A DNA stretch of 64,000 nt. Source: Jutongia hominis (GTDB taxonomy: Bacteria > Bacillota > Clostridia > Lachnospirales > Lachnospiraceae). Both the position numbers and the translations under genes were made by a program. Position 1 is the stretch's first letter; each line of letters begins with the position of its first letter. The stretch covers positions 1 to 64,000 of the forward strand of contig NZ_JACRSW010000011.1 of NCBI RefSeq assembly GCF_014384965.1, in the 5' to 3' direction. A model generated the notes under the pieces. The model saw only the letters and a list, made by a program, of their open reading frames with translations. It made no database searches and was not told the origin of the DNA. Shown here one piece after another: positions 33,789-42,295 of the stretch.

Positions 33789-34730
33789 TTAGTAAGACAT
33801 TTTTTTTAGTTTGACGCTAAATACCGTCTTTACATTCGGAGTGCTATCTAAAATAATATCCCCACCAAGCTGTAATGCTAAGTTTTTAGAAATTGTCAGC
33901 CCCAAACCATTTCCTTGTATATTACGATTTCGGGAGTCCTCCATAGTAAAAAGGCGGTCAAATACACTGGCTGCAAAATTTTTTTCAATTCCTTTACCCT
34001 TATCAATCACATCAATAAATACTGCATTTTTATCAGTTCTTAAATTTATTCCTAAATATTTCCCGTCTGCTCCATACCGAATAACATTAGAAATAAGATT
34101 AAATAAAATACGCTGTATAGCTTCTTTATTCCCATGTACATAGACAGATGTTTCCGGTATATCAATATCAACTTGAAAATTTTTGCTTGTCAGTATTTCG
34201 TAAAAATCTAATGTACTTTCACGACAAACCTCACATACATCAATTCTCGACAGTTCTATATCCATATCGCCGGACTCTAACTTTGCCAAAGTGAAAAACT
34301 GGTTAATCAGTTCCATGACGTTTTCTGCTTTCTGTTCGATTTTCCCTAACATTTCGTCTGTACTTGTCCCATTGATACGCATAATTTCCAAATATCCCAA
34401 AATGACAGTCATAGGTGTCTTTATATCATGTGAAATATTAGAAAGCATTTTTTTAGAAGCAATTTCCGAACGACAATAATCTGCTTTTACTTTTAGATGA
34501 TTTTCCAACAAATGGTTTATTTGTGCAGCAAGTTCCATAAGCTCTTTGTTCTCGGTAAAAACCATTACGCGCTCGGAGCTGTTTGTATCAGTTATTTCTT
34601 TTAGCTTTCCGCTGATTTTTTGTATTTTTTTCTGTATTCCAGTGCGAAAAATAAATTGCTGATACAAAACTGTTATGAGTAAAATCACAATACAAATAAA
34701 AAGGAAAAAAATAATCGTCGGCTCACTCAT
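33789..34730 (-). CDS. Sensor histidine kinase
   Basis: A 313-residue kinase with one N-terminal membrane helix (IIFFLFICIVILLITVLY), a HisKA box SNISHDIKTPMTV (His near residue 100) and an ATPase domain (NLISNVIRYGADGKY, DKGKGI, GNGLGLTISKNLA). With only one membrane helix it resembles intramembrane-sensing kinases of antibiotic-transporter systems. Its start overlaps the response-regulator stop by 4 bp (ATGA). Confidence 0.9.
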   Translation of the reverse strand: MSEPTIIFFLFICIVILLITVLYQQFIFRTGIQKKIQKISGKLKEITDTNSSERVMVFTENKELMELAAQINHLLENHLKVKADYCRSEIASKKMLSNISHDIKTPMTVILGYLEIMRINGTSTDEMLGKIEQKAENVMELINQFFTLAKLESGDMDIELSRIDVCEVCRESTLDFYEILTSKNFQVDIDIPETSVYVHGNKEAIQRILFNLISNVIRYGADGKYLGINLRTDKNAVFIDVIDKGKGIEKNFAASVFDRLFTMEDSRNRNIQGNGLGLTISKNLALQLGGDIILDSTPNVKTVFSVKLKKMSY

Positions 34731-35428
34731 AGCGTATCTCCTAATTTATATCCAATCCCCCAAACTGTTAGAATATAACGGGGATTTCGGTTATCGTCCT
34801 CAATCTTATTCCTCAATCTGCTGATATGCACATTAACAGCATTTTCATCTCCCAAATAAGCGTCATTCCAAACAAGAGAATATATTTGTTCTTTGGTATA
34901 TACCTTTTTAGGATTTTGTAATAGTAGTTTCAAAATATCAAATTCCTTTGCGGTCAATTCAATATTTTTCCCCTTTTTAGTAATTGTATAATCGGATAAG
35001 TTCATTGCCAAATCTCCGGCAGCCAGTATAGCTGGAGCAGTAACAGACGTATTATCATACTGAGTTGTTCTTCTTATATTTGCTTTTATCCGGGCTAAGA
35101 CTTCTGCAACAGAAAAGGGCTTTGTAATATAATCATCAGCACCTAATCCTAAACCTAAAGTTTTATCTGCTTCGGTATCTTTTGCCGATACAATAATAAC
35201 AGGAACTACACTATTTTTTCTGATGTACTGCATAACGTCCATACCGCTGATTTTAGGTATCATAAGGTCTAATAGAACTAAACTGAATGCAGAAGTGTCA
35301 AATTGATTACAGGCTTCCTGTCCGTCAACTGCACAAGTAACTTCATAATTTTCAGTCGTCAAATAATTAGTCAACATTTCGCTGATTTCTGTATCATCTT
35401 CAATTAGCAAAATCTTGTGTTTATTCAT
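34727..35428 (-). CDS. OmpR/PhoB-family response regulator
   Basis: A 233-residue regulator: receiver domain (KILLIEDDTEISEML, phospho-acceptor Asp in LVLLDLMIPKISG, Lys in YITKPF) and a winged helix (AKEFDILKLLLQNPKKVYTK, VNVHISRLRNKIE). It begins at ATG 35428, where it overlaps the small helix-turn-helix gene. It is expected to control the BcrAB-like transporter downstream. Confidence 0.9.
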   Translation of the reverse strand: MNKHKILLIEDDTEISEMLTNYLTTENYEVTCAVDGQEACNQFDTSAFSLVLLDLMIPKISGMDVMQYIRKNSVVPVIIVSAKDTEADKTLGLGLGADDYITKPFSVAEVLARIKANIRRTTQYDNTSVTAPAILAAGDLAMNLSDYTITKKGKNIELTAKEFDILKLLLQNPKKVYTKEQIYSLVWNDAYLGDENAVNVHISRLRNKIEDDNRNPRYILTVWGIGYKLGDTL

Positions 35429-35606
35429 AATTTGCTTTTTTCTCCTTTCTTCTGCCGTCAACAGGTTTTTCTGCGTCCTTTGGTATCAACCACATATAAC
35501 CGATTTTTGAAACTCCCGGTATTCTGTTTTCTTTGCAAAGTATCTGTACCCGTCGTTCAGAAATTCCCCATTTTGCCGCTGCTTCGGGGCAAGACATATA
35601 TTCCAT
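35421..35606 (-). CDS. Small MerR-like helix-turn-helix protein
   Basis: A 61-residue protein, MEYMSCPEAAAKWGISERRV..., with the HTH_17-type winged helix (YMSCPEAAAKWGISERRVQI) and a basic C-terminal tail. It overlaps the response regulator by 8 bp. Proteins like this often lead such two-component operons in Clostridia. The promoter lies 35 nt upstream. Confidence 0.75.
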   Translation of the reverse strand: MEYMSCPEAAAKWGISERRVQILCKENRIPGVSKIGYMWLIPKDAEKPVDGRRKEKKANYE

Positions 35607-35640
35607 AGTCAACCGTCCTTTCCACAAAATCTATATTATA

Positions 35641-35669
35641 ATTATAATCGGATAACCGAATAATATCAA
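35641..35669 (-). promoter_or_regulatory. Promoter with a dyad in the spacer
   Basis: TTGATA (35664-35669), 17-nt spacer and TATAAT (35641-35646) on the minus strand. The spacer contains TCGG-TTAT-CCGA, a possible operator for the small helix-turn-helix protein. Confidence 0.8.
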
Positions 35670-35764
35670 GTGCGTGATATGCTCTATTTCTATCCATACT
35701 ATGATGTGTGTAATCATATCTCGAAAAGAAGATGAAATATACAATGTAGTTGGGTGAAATGACT

Positions 35765-36073
35765 ATGAAGCAGAACAAAGAAAAATTCGATTTTAAGGCT
35801 TTCGGGCAAGCCATTAAAGCAGCAAGAAAAGCAAAGGGAATATCACGCAATCAGTTAGCCGACACGCTGAATATTGCACCCCGATATATTGCGTCCATTG
35901 AGAACAGTGGGCAGCACCCAAGTTTACAGATTTTATATGAACTTGTAACTCTGCTTGATGTATCAGTAGACCAGTTCTTTTTCCCGGAACGGGAACAGGA
36001 GAAGTCCACACGCCGCCGTCAACTCGAAGTTGCCGACTATGGTATCAGCGTTATCTTTGTATATCGCTTTTAG
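35765..36073 (+). pseudogene. XRE-family regulator with its end replaced by foreign DNA
   Basis: About 87 codons of an intact helix-turn-helix domain (AIKAARKAKGISRNQLADTL, APRYIASIENSGQHPS, DVSVDQFFFPE) lead to STRRRQLE. At about 36028 the frame passes into antisense sequence of a TraG fragment and ends after 15 unrelated residues. The DNA-binding domain could still work. It is divergent from the two-component operon. Confidence 0.65.
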
Positions 36074-36675
36074 CTGTGACTGGCTCTGCAAAATAATTGA
36101 AGCAGAGATTTCCCGGCTTCGTATGGTGGCTATGAGCTTTTCAAACTTCGGTATCTGCCCGATATTTGCAAACTCGTCTAACAGGCAGCGCACATGGACG
36201 GGCAGCCTGCCGCCGTATTCATCATCTGCCTTGTCGCAAAGGAGATTGAAAAGCTGCGTGTAAAGAATACTCACAACAAAGTTAAAGGTGTCATCGGTGT
36301 CGCTGATAATGACAAACAGGGCGGTCTTGCGGTCGCCTATGGTGTCAAGCTCCATTTCGTCAGTTTCCATAAGGTCGCGCAGCTCTTTAATGTCAAAGGG
36401 TGCAAGCCGCGCACCGCAGGAAATGAGGATAGAGCTTCTTGTCTTTCCCGCAGATAACAGGAATTTCTTATACTGCCGGACGGCAAAGTGCTCCGGGTCT
36501 TTTTCCTCCAACCGTTCAAACATGAGGTCAACGGGGGACTGAAATTCCGGGTCGTCCTCGCGGGCTTCACTGGCATTTATCATTTCAAGCAGCGTCGTGA
36601 AGTTTTTTTCTTCCTCCGGGGCTTCGTACCAAATGTAGCCGATAAGGGCGCAGTAAAAGAGCCGTTCCGATTTTA
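36028..36675 (-). pseudogene. Internal fragment of a TraG/VirD4 coupling protein
   Basis: About 215 codons of a type IV coupling protein: LFYCALIGYIWYEAP, LLEMINASEAREDD, and the Walker B region CLLDEFANIGQIPKFEKLIA with QSQSQLKAIYKDNADTIVGN. Walker A and both ends are missing. Its codon use is richer in G+C than its neighbours, pointing to a different donor (Tn1549-like elements have such genes). It joins the XRE gene at about 36028. Confidence 0.8.
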
Positions 36676-36719
36676 CCCAAAAATAACACCAGAGAAAAAA
36701 GGCTGTAAAAACAGGAACA

Positions 36720-36749
36720 GCCAGCCCGAAAGGATTTACGGACTGGCTG
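36720..36749 (-). terminator. Terminator after the FtsX-type permease gene
   Basis: On the minus strand AGCCAGTCCG and CGGGCTGGCT pair across a 10-nt loop, followed by GTTCCTGTTTTT. Confidence 0.7.
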
Positions 36750-36810
36750 TATCAGCAGAGTGATATTATTTTGAAATTAACTACCTTTTAAGTGATATCT
36801 ATACAAAAGA

Positions 36811-39225
36811 TCATTCCTCCCTAATGGCAGACAAGATGCTTGTTTTCTTCAACTCGGATTTTGCGTATACAGTGAAAATCAAATATATAATTGCTAAAAC
36901 AACGACTAACGCCAGTAGAAACAGCCACGGCAATACCAACGTAATGCAATGGTTCACCGCATCCAATCGTCTACAAACAATTGCACTTAAAATGCTTCCA
37001 AATACAAGAGCTATTACCAACGAACCTCCGAGGTAAATTCCTATCTCCCTATCCAGCATTGCTTTCAACTGTTGCCGTGTTGTTCCAACAGCTTCAAGCA
37101 AACCGAATTCACGCTTTCTATTCTGAAAATCAACCATAAGCATATTCACAAGACTGATACTTCCAAAGACGAACAGAATAGCAGAAGTCATATATAGAGC
37201 ATTTATAGATGCACTGTATCGATGCTGAATATTTTTAATCGTTTGTTCAATCGTATTTACTTCTATTTTTTCATTTTTATCCGCAATCTTCTGAACTGCG
37301 GTCAAAACTTCATCAAAACGTCCCTCTGAATTTTTAACCGCCAGAATCCCCGTCTGTTCCGTTATCCCTGTCAGTTTCTTTGCTGTGTCATAAGTCATAA
37401 TGAAGTAGGGGCTTCCGGGAACAACCGGGCTATCCTCCATTAAATCAGACCTATTGTATGTGCCTACAACAACGGCTTCCACATCAAAGGTTCTACCATC
37501 AAAAGCTCTGCCCTCAATCTTCAAAGCATCGCCAACTTGTGCTATGTCTTCTGCAACCAATATTCCATTTTTCTCAACCATATCGTCGTAATCTGCTGTT
37601 CCAGAGGATAACACCGCCTGCTTTTCTTCTGTCTGTTCCCGATTTAAGGTTGGAAAGAAGTCTGAAATGCTCGTGATAGAACCACTTTCGCCCGAAAAAG
37701 TAGCTGTCATATAAACGCTGTCAAATGCGGTAATTTTTTCTATCCCATCTACCTTTTCTAATTCCTGCATCAATGCCTGATCTTCAAGTGGATTTTCTTC
37801 CAGTTGCAATTTTGCGCTTCCGTATGGCTCCGCTTCGTTATCGAAAGAGCTGCCAACTGTATTTCTTATTTGTATAAGAATGTTACCGGCAGGATAATAT
37901 TTGAAACTTGCCTGTTTTGCCGGATCAATAGAACCAGCAACCGTAGAAGTAACCAGTAAAAGAGCTCCGCTTACTCCAAGCATTAAAAGCGTCAGAACTG
38001 CTTTTTGTTTGTTTCTTTGTATATTTATTTTCGCCAGATTAAACGGCGTAAGTTTCCGATGCAGTTTTGAGCTGCTTTTTGCCTTTCCAGCATACGCAAG
38101 GTATTTAGCACCCTCTACCGGGGAAGTATTCATTGCTACTCGGACAGGCTTAAAAATGGCAATATTCACTGTTACAAAGGCTACTGCGGCAATCAGTACA
38201 GCATAAATAACTGTTGTTTTTAGCCGGAATCCATCAGGACAGCCAATAAATCCAATCAGTACACCAATGACAAGCCCCAAAGGAATACCAGCTAAGGCAT
38301 ATAAACGTCCCTCTTTACTTGCCATCCGTTTAATCTGTCTTTTTGTCATGCCAACTGTCCGCAGTTGCCCAAACATCTGAACATTTTTTACAATCTTTGT
38401 GTAAAAAACACCATAGACAATCGTTGCCGCCAAAATAGCCGTCAACGCCGCCAGTAGTGGTACTGGAATCGGAATACCCGATGTTATCACACCCGACATA
38501 ACAGCAGAATACTCTGTAAGCATTACCTGTTCCTCGACAATGCCTGTATTTTGTATTGCTTTGCCGGCAAAATTAAGAATAGCCGTGGAACTTATGGCGT
38601 CTGTATTCAACCGCGTATATGCTGTAACCTGAAAAGAATCTTTTGCCAAATCTTGGGCAAGCTCTTTACTAACATAAATAAAATATCCGTTGCTTTCTTT
38701 CGTATTATTCAAAACACCTGAAAGTGTATATTCTGCTTTCTGTCCTGTTCCAGTCAGGTCAATAGAAATTGTATCGCCAGTCTGATAGGATTTTCCTAAA
38801 AAATCAAGGTAGTTCTGGGGGAGCATAATCTCATCCGCTTTCTGCGGCACACTTCCCTGAAAAGTTTTTTCTTCCTGATGTAAAAAATAATCTTCATTTC
38901 CATAAGCAACAGTAATTGTTTTATTTTCAACATAAAACACACCTATAGCGGAATATTCGCCAACCCATGTAATATTTTCGTTTTGATGCAGCTGAGCCGT
39001 TTGTTCGTCTGTAACTCCCAAAATGCCAATCTGCGCTTTATTCCTCTGTGTGTTCTTGAATTTCTCTTGTGTACCTGTTGATATTAGGAGAATCGAAAAA
39101 ACCATACAGACAGAGATGGCGATTGTCAAAAGCAGAAATGCCTTGTTTCTCTTATCCGCTTGCATACTCCTACCTGCCAATTTTTTTACAATGGCACTTG
39201 TATCATTCTCAAAAGGCCATGTCAT
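36811..39225 (-). CDS. FtsX-like ABC permease, antimicrobial-peptide type
   Basis: An 804-residue permease with an N-terminal membrane helix, a large extracellular domain (about residues 60-240), a three-helix FtsX block near 255-360, a second large domain and a final FtsX block (SAILFVFGSISLVNMLMV, REFGLLEAVGTTRQQL). It pumps or releases peptide antibiotics with the ATPase upstream. The start has AAGGAGG. Its A+T content is clearly higher than that of the ATPase and two-component genes it follows, so the operon looks assembled from two sources. Confidence 0.85.
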   Translation of the reverse strand: MTWPFENDTSAIVKKLAGRSMQADKRNKAFLLLTIAISVCMVFSILLISTGTQEKFKNTQRNKAQIGILGVTDEQTAQLHQNENITWVGEYSAIGVFYVENKTITVAYGNEDYFLHQEEKTFQGSVPQKADEIMLPQNYLDFLGKSYQTGDTISIDLTGTGQKAEYTLSGVLNNTKESNGYFIYVSKELAQDLAKDSFQVTAYTRLNTDAISSTAILNFAGKAIQNTGIVEEQVMLTEYSAVMSGVITSGIPIPVPLLAALTAILAATIVYGVFYTKIVKNVQMFGQLRTVGMTKRQIKRMASKEGRLYALAGIPLGLVIGVLIGFIGCPDGFRLKTTVIYAVLIAAVAFVTVNIAIFKPVRVAMNTSPVEGAKYLAYAGKAKSSSKLHRKLTPFNLAKINIQRNKQKAVLTLLMLGVSGALLLVTSTVAGSIDPAKQASFKYYPAGNILIQIRNTVGSSFDNEAEPYGSAKLQLEENPLEDQALMQELEKVDGIEKITAFDSVYMTATFSGESGSITSISDFFPTLNREQTEEKQAVLSSGTADYDDMVEKNGILVAEDIAQVGDALKIEGRAFDGRTFDVEAVVVGTYNRSDLMEDSPVVPGSPYFIMTYDTAKKLTGITEQTGILAVKNSEGRFDEVLTAVQKIADKNEKIEVNTIEQTIKNIQHRYSASINALYMTSAILFVFGSISLVNMLMVDFQNRKREFGLLEAVGTTRQQLKAMLDREIGIYLGGSLVIALVFGSILSAIVCRRLDAVNHCITLVLPWLFLLALVVVLAIIYLIFTVYAKSELKKTSILSAIREE

Positions 39226-39239
39226 AGTCTGCCACCTCC

Positions 39240-39905
39240 TTATTCCACAATCTTGCCATCCTCAATGCGGACAATCCGATCTGCAAGACGGGCTATGTCG
39301 TTATTGTGGGTAATCATCACAACAGTCTGCCGGAACTCCGCACTTGTGCGCTTGATAAGCCCCAACACCTCGGCGCTGGTCTTGCTGTCAAGGTTGCCGG
39401 TCGGCTCGTCAGCCAGCACGATAGCCGGTTTGGTAATCAGGGCGCGGGCGATAGCCACACGCTGCTGCTGGCCGCCGGAAAGATTATTCGGCATATTTTT
39501 CAGTTTATCTTCCAGCCCCAGCAGGTGAACGATCTCGTCCAAAAACTTCTGATCCACCGTGTCCCCGTCCAACTCCACCGGCAGGACAATGTTCTCATAC
39601 ACATTCAGGATGGGAACAAGGTTATAGTTCTGGAAGATAAAGCCGATGTTGCGGCGGCGAAAGATGGTAAGCTGCTCGTCGTTCTTCTTTGCCAGTTCTT
39701 CGCCCCGGACGATCACGGTTCCGCTGGTGGGAGTGTCCAGCCCGCCCATCATGTGAAGCAGGGTGGACTTGCCGCTGCCGGAGGTTCCCACAACAGCCAC
39801 AAACTCGCCGTCCTCCACGGAGAAATTTACGCCGTCAAGGGCGCGGGTAATGTTCGGTTCTGTACCGTAATACTTTTTCAGGTCAATAGTCTGTAAAATG
39901 CTCAT
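39240..39905 (-). CDS. ABC transporter ATP-binding protein, BceA/MacB type
   Basis: A 221-residue ATPase: Walker A GTSGSGKST, Q-loop IFQNYNLVPILNVYEN, signature NNLSGGQQQRVAIARAL, Walker B IVLADEPTGNLD. It pairs with the FtsX-type permease 14 bp downstream. The ATG at 39905 has AAAGGAG upstream. G+C content is high. Control region at 39948-39983. Confidence 0.9.
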   Translation of the reverse strand: MSILQTIDLKKYYGTEPNITRALDGVNFSVEDGEFVAVVGTSGSGKSTLLHMMGGLDTPTSGTVIVRGEELAKKNDEQLTIFRRRNIGFIFQNYNLVPILNVYENIVLPVELDGDTVDQKFLDEIVHLLGLEDKLKNMPNNLSGGQQQRVAIARALITKPAIVLADEPTGNLDSKTSAEVLGLIKRTSAEFRQTVVMITHNNDIARLADRIVRIEDGKIVE

Positions 39906-39947
39906 ACTCAAAACTCCTTTCAAGGCTTTCTGCCTGTTGATAAGGCT

Positions 39948-39983
39948 ATTGTAAAACCCAAATGTCCGCGAAATGTTACAGTG
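39948..39983 (-). promoter_or_regulatory. Control region of the BceAB-like operon
   Basis: TACAAT (39948-39953, minus strand) lies 6 nt from the motif AAATGTCCGCGAAATGTTAC (39960-39979, plus strand). The same motif is found at the same 6-nt spacing at 41832-41867. A partial inverted copy (TGTTACA...GGACATTT) is at 40015-40034. Confidence 0.7.
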
Positions 39984-40082
39984 GCCAAAAAATTTCATTG
40001 AAAATCGGGGTGAAATGTTACAATGCTCGGACATTTCAAAAAAATTTACGGCGGGCAGCCGGAAATGGCCGTCCGCCGCATT

Positions 40083-41114
40083 CTATTTTGTCGGCAGCAT
40101 AATGGAAAATTCCGAACCCTTGCCAGGCTCCGAAACCACTTTGATATAGCCGCCCTGCCGCGTTACGATCTCGCGGGCCAGATACAGGCCAATGCCCACG
40201 CCCTGTTGTTCGTGTACTTCTTCCTCACGATAGAAGCGCCGGAAGATGGCGGCCTGATTGCTTTCGGAAATGCCCTTGCCGGTGTCGGTCACTTTGATCT
40301 CCACATACATTTCCCACAGCACCACCGACACAGCGATTTTCCCGCCTGCCGGGGTGTACTTCACTGCATTGTCCAGCAGGTTAAAGAGGGCTTCGGATGT
40401 CCACTTGCTGTCATGGAAAACGGTCAAATCCTCCGGACAGTCCACGGACACGGCAATTTCCTTTTTCTCCGCTGCATACACGATCCCACTCATGGCCTGC
40501 GCCACGGTATCAAAGAGGCGGCCCGGTTTCTTGTCCAACTGGATCACGCCCGTTTCCAGCCGGGAGGTTTTCACAAGGGCTTGAAAGAGAAAGTCCAGCT
40601 TATCCGTCTGGCTGCGGATTCCCCGGATAAAGTCGGTGCGCTCCGCCTCGGTCATAGGCTTTTCCAGCAGCGTGTCCGTCGCCATTTTCAGATTGCTTAC
40701 CGGCGTTTTCACCTGATGGGAAATATCCGATACAAGGGTCTGTAACTCCTGCCGTTCCTCGTCCACCCGGCGGTGGTTCTCCTGCATGATCTGGTAAAGC
40801 CTTGCCAGCCGGTGTCCAATTCTGGCAAGCTGGGTTTCGCTGTCCTCTGGCCGCCGGGGTGCTTCATTTCCGGCGATCATGTGGTCTAAGGTCTGGCACA
40901 GGTCAGCGGTAAACTGCGACAACCGCTTTCCAAACGCCTGCGTCAGTACAAAAATCCCCACAAGGGCGCACAACAGCAGCGCCCCGCCCGTCAGCAGCAC
41001 CGCCGTCTGTTTTGTCACAAAAAACAGGGCTATGGTGATCCCGGACATGGAGAGGACAAGCCCTATTGCCACCCGGCCAAATAGCCGCTTTACCGAGAGG
41101 TTCTGAAACTTCAT
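40083..41114 (-). CDS. Sensor histidine kinase of the BceAB-like system
   Basis: A 343-residue kinase with two N-terminal membrane helices (VAIGLVLSMSGITIALFFV and LLTGGALLLCALVGIFVLT) with almost no external loop, a HisKA box SDISHQVKTPVSN (His near 133) and ATPase motifs NLLDNAVKYTPAG, DTGKGI, GVGIGLYLAREI. The lack of a sensor loop fits kinases that sense through their transporter. G+C-rich. The start overlaps the regulator's end; AGG site at GGGAGGCGAGG. Confidence 0.9.
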   Translation of the reverse strand: MKFQNLSVKRLFGRVAIGLVLSMSGITIALFFVTKQTAVLLTGGALLLCALVGIFVLTQAFGKRLSQFTADLCQTLDHMIAGNEAPRRPEDSETQLARIGHRLARLYQIMQENHRRVDEERQELQTLVSDISHQVKTPVSNLKMATDTLLEKPMTEAERTDFIRGIRSQTDKLDFLFQALVKTSRLETGVIQLDKKPGRLFDTVAQAMSGIVYAAEKKEIAVSVDCPEDLTVFHDSKWTSEALFNLLDNAVKYTPAGGKIAVSVVLWEMYVEIKVTDTGKGISESNQAAIFRRFYREEEVHEQQGVGIGLYLAREIVTRQGGYIKVVSEPGKGSEFSIMLPTK

Positions 41115-41803
41115 TTTACCTCGCCTCCCGTCCATTGATAGCCCATGCCGTAAACGGTCTTGATGTATGGCACACCTCCGTCGGCTTCAATCTTGCTGCG
41201 AATCCGGCTGATGGAGGTTGTCAGGGTGTGTTCGTCCACAAACCTCTCGTCTATATCCCACAGCTTTTCCAAAAGCTGCCCACGGGTCAGCACTTGCCGG
41301 GGATTTTTGCGGAACAGGTTCAGCATTTTGTACTCCATCGGGGATAGGGTCAGGGGCTTGCCGTTTAGGGAAGCCGTCTGCTCCGAGAAGTCCAGAAACA
41401 GCCTCCCGTCGTCGTAAATGTCCTTGGCCGGTTTGTGGTGTTCCAGCATGGCGAACATGGCTTTGATTTTCCGCTGCAAGGCCCCGATCACAAAGGGCTT
41501 TGTGATATAGTCTACCGCGCCCACCTCATAGCCCCGTATCTGGTCGCTCTCCTGATCGTTGGCGGTCAGGAAAATTACAATGGTGTCCGGGTGCTGGGGC
41601 TTTATCAGCTTGCACAGCTCAAAACCATTCCCGTCCGGCAGGTTAATGTCCAGCAGCACTAAATCAAATTCGCGCTGGCGGATGGCGTCGGCTGCGGTTC
41701 TGGCATTTAGGGCAGAAGTCACGCCGTAGCCGTCTGCGGTCAGGTTATAGTCTAACATCTTATTCAAAAAACTGTCGTCCTCGACAATTAAAATCTGCTT
41801 CAT
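41111..41803 (-). CDS. OmpR-family response regulator of the BceAB-like system
   Basis: A 230-residue regulator: receiver (QILIVEDDSFLNKML, Asp in LVLLDINLPDGNG, Lys in YITKPF) and winged helix (SPMEYKMLNLFRKNPRQVLT, TLTTSISRIRSKIE). The ATG at 41803 has AGGAAGTGAGGA upstream; the longer frame to 42133 crosses a terminator and is not real. It likely binds the 20-bp motif present before both this operon and the transporter operon. Confidence 0.9.
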   Translation of the reverse strand: MKQILIVEDDSFLNKMLDYNLTADGYGVTSALNARTAADAIRQREFDLVLLDINLPDGNGFELCKLIKPQHPDTIVIFLTANDQESDQIRGYEVGAVDYITKPFVIGALQRKIKAMFAMLEHHKPAKDIYDDGRLFLDFSEQTASLNGKPLTLSPMEYKMLNLFRKNPRQVLTRGQLLEKLWDIDERFVDEHTLTTSISRIRSKIEADGGVPYIKTVYGMGYQWTGGEVK

Positions 41804-41831
41804 ATCCTCACTTCCTTTGCTTTTTTCAGAT

Positions 41832-41867
41832 AGTATAACAGGCAAATGTCCGCGAATTGTTACAAGG
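41832..41867 (-). promoter_or_regulatory. Control region of the BceRS-like operon
   Basis: TATACT (41832-41837, minus strand) lies 6 nt from AAATGTCCGCGAATTGTTAC (41844-41863, plus strand), a near copy of the motif before the transporter operon. Confidence 0.7.
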
Positions 41868-41923
41868 ACAAATATATTTATCATTTTACAGCTTTTTTCT
41901 GTGTACTGCAATTTTATAAAAGA

Positions 41924-41952
41924 AAGGACAGCAGTATCAAATTGCTGTCCTT
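41924..41952. terminator. Strong hairpin, probable terminator
   Basis: AAGGACAGCA, a 9-nt loop and TGCTGTCCTT, followed on the minus strand by TCTTTT. It separates the two-component operon from the truncated XRE gene upstream. Confidence 0.7.
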
Positions 41953-42011
41953 GCGGTTTATTATAGCTGGTAGTGTATAAGCGTGGGTTCATCATATTTT
42001 GTGTGGTATCT

Positions 42012-42149
42012 TTAACTATGGGAAACTCCACACTCCCATTTCGATATTGTTTTATCACTGATTCCCAACACTTCAGATAATTGTTTCTGTGTATACCCTT
42101 TTGCCTTTCTTTCATCAGAAATAAACTTTCCAATTTTTACCTGATCCAT
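42012..42149 (-). pseudogene. Truncated XRE-family regulator
   Basis: 45 codons from ATG 42149 (AGGAGG upstream): KIGKFISDERKAKGYTQKQL, then SDKTISKWECG, which cover the helix-turn-helix of a Cro/CI protein. The usual continuation after SKWE.G is lost and the frame stops. A palindromic operator lies upstream. Confidence 0.65.
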
Positions 42150-42236
42150 TGTTTTCCTCCTTTCTGCTCCAAGTGTAGTATAAAAAATTGCTTCTTCACA
42201 CCCACGTAGCGTAGAGAATGGTGAATATATGCGGAT

Positions 42237-42251
42237 TCTACGCTTCGTAGA
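42237..42251. promoter_or_regulatory. Palindromic operator upstream of the truncated XRE gene
   Basis: TCTACG-CTT-CGTAGA, with a second related copy CGTAGCGTAGA at 42205-42215. An AT-rich TATATAAT lies beside it. Confidence 0.55.
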
Positions 42252-42295
42252 GTATATAATATCTACTGATTTCCTGTTTAATCTATATCATAATA

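Noticed and set aside
40023..40745. Plus-strand frame of 240 codons opposite the histidine kinase
   Set aside because: High G+C makes long antisense frames; composition and lack of a start site show it is a shadow.
41804..42133. N-terminal extension of the response regulator
   Set aside because: The extension crosses a strong terminator and a truncated XRE gene in another frame; the ATG at 41803 has an ideal site.
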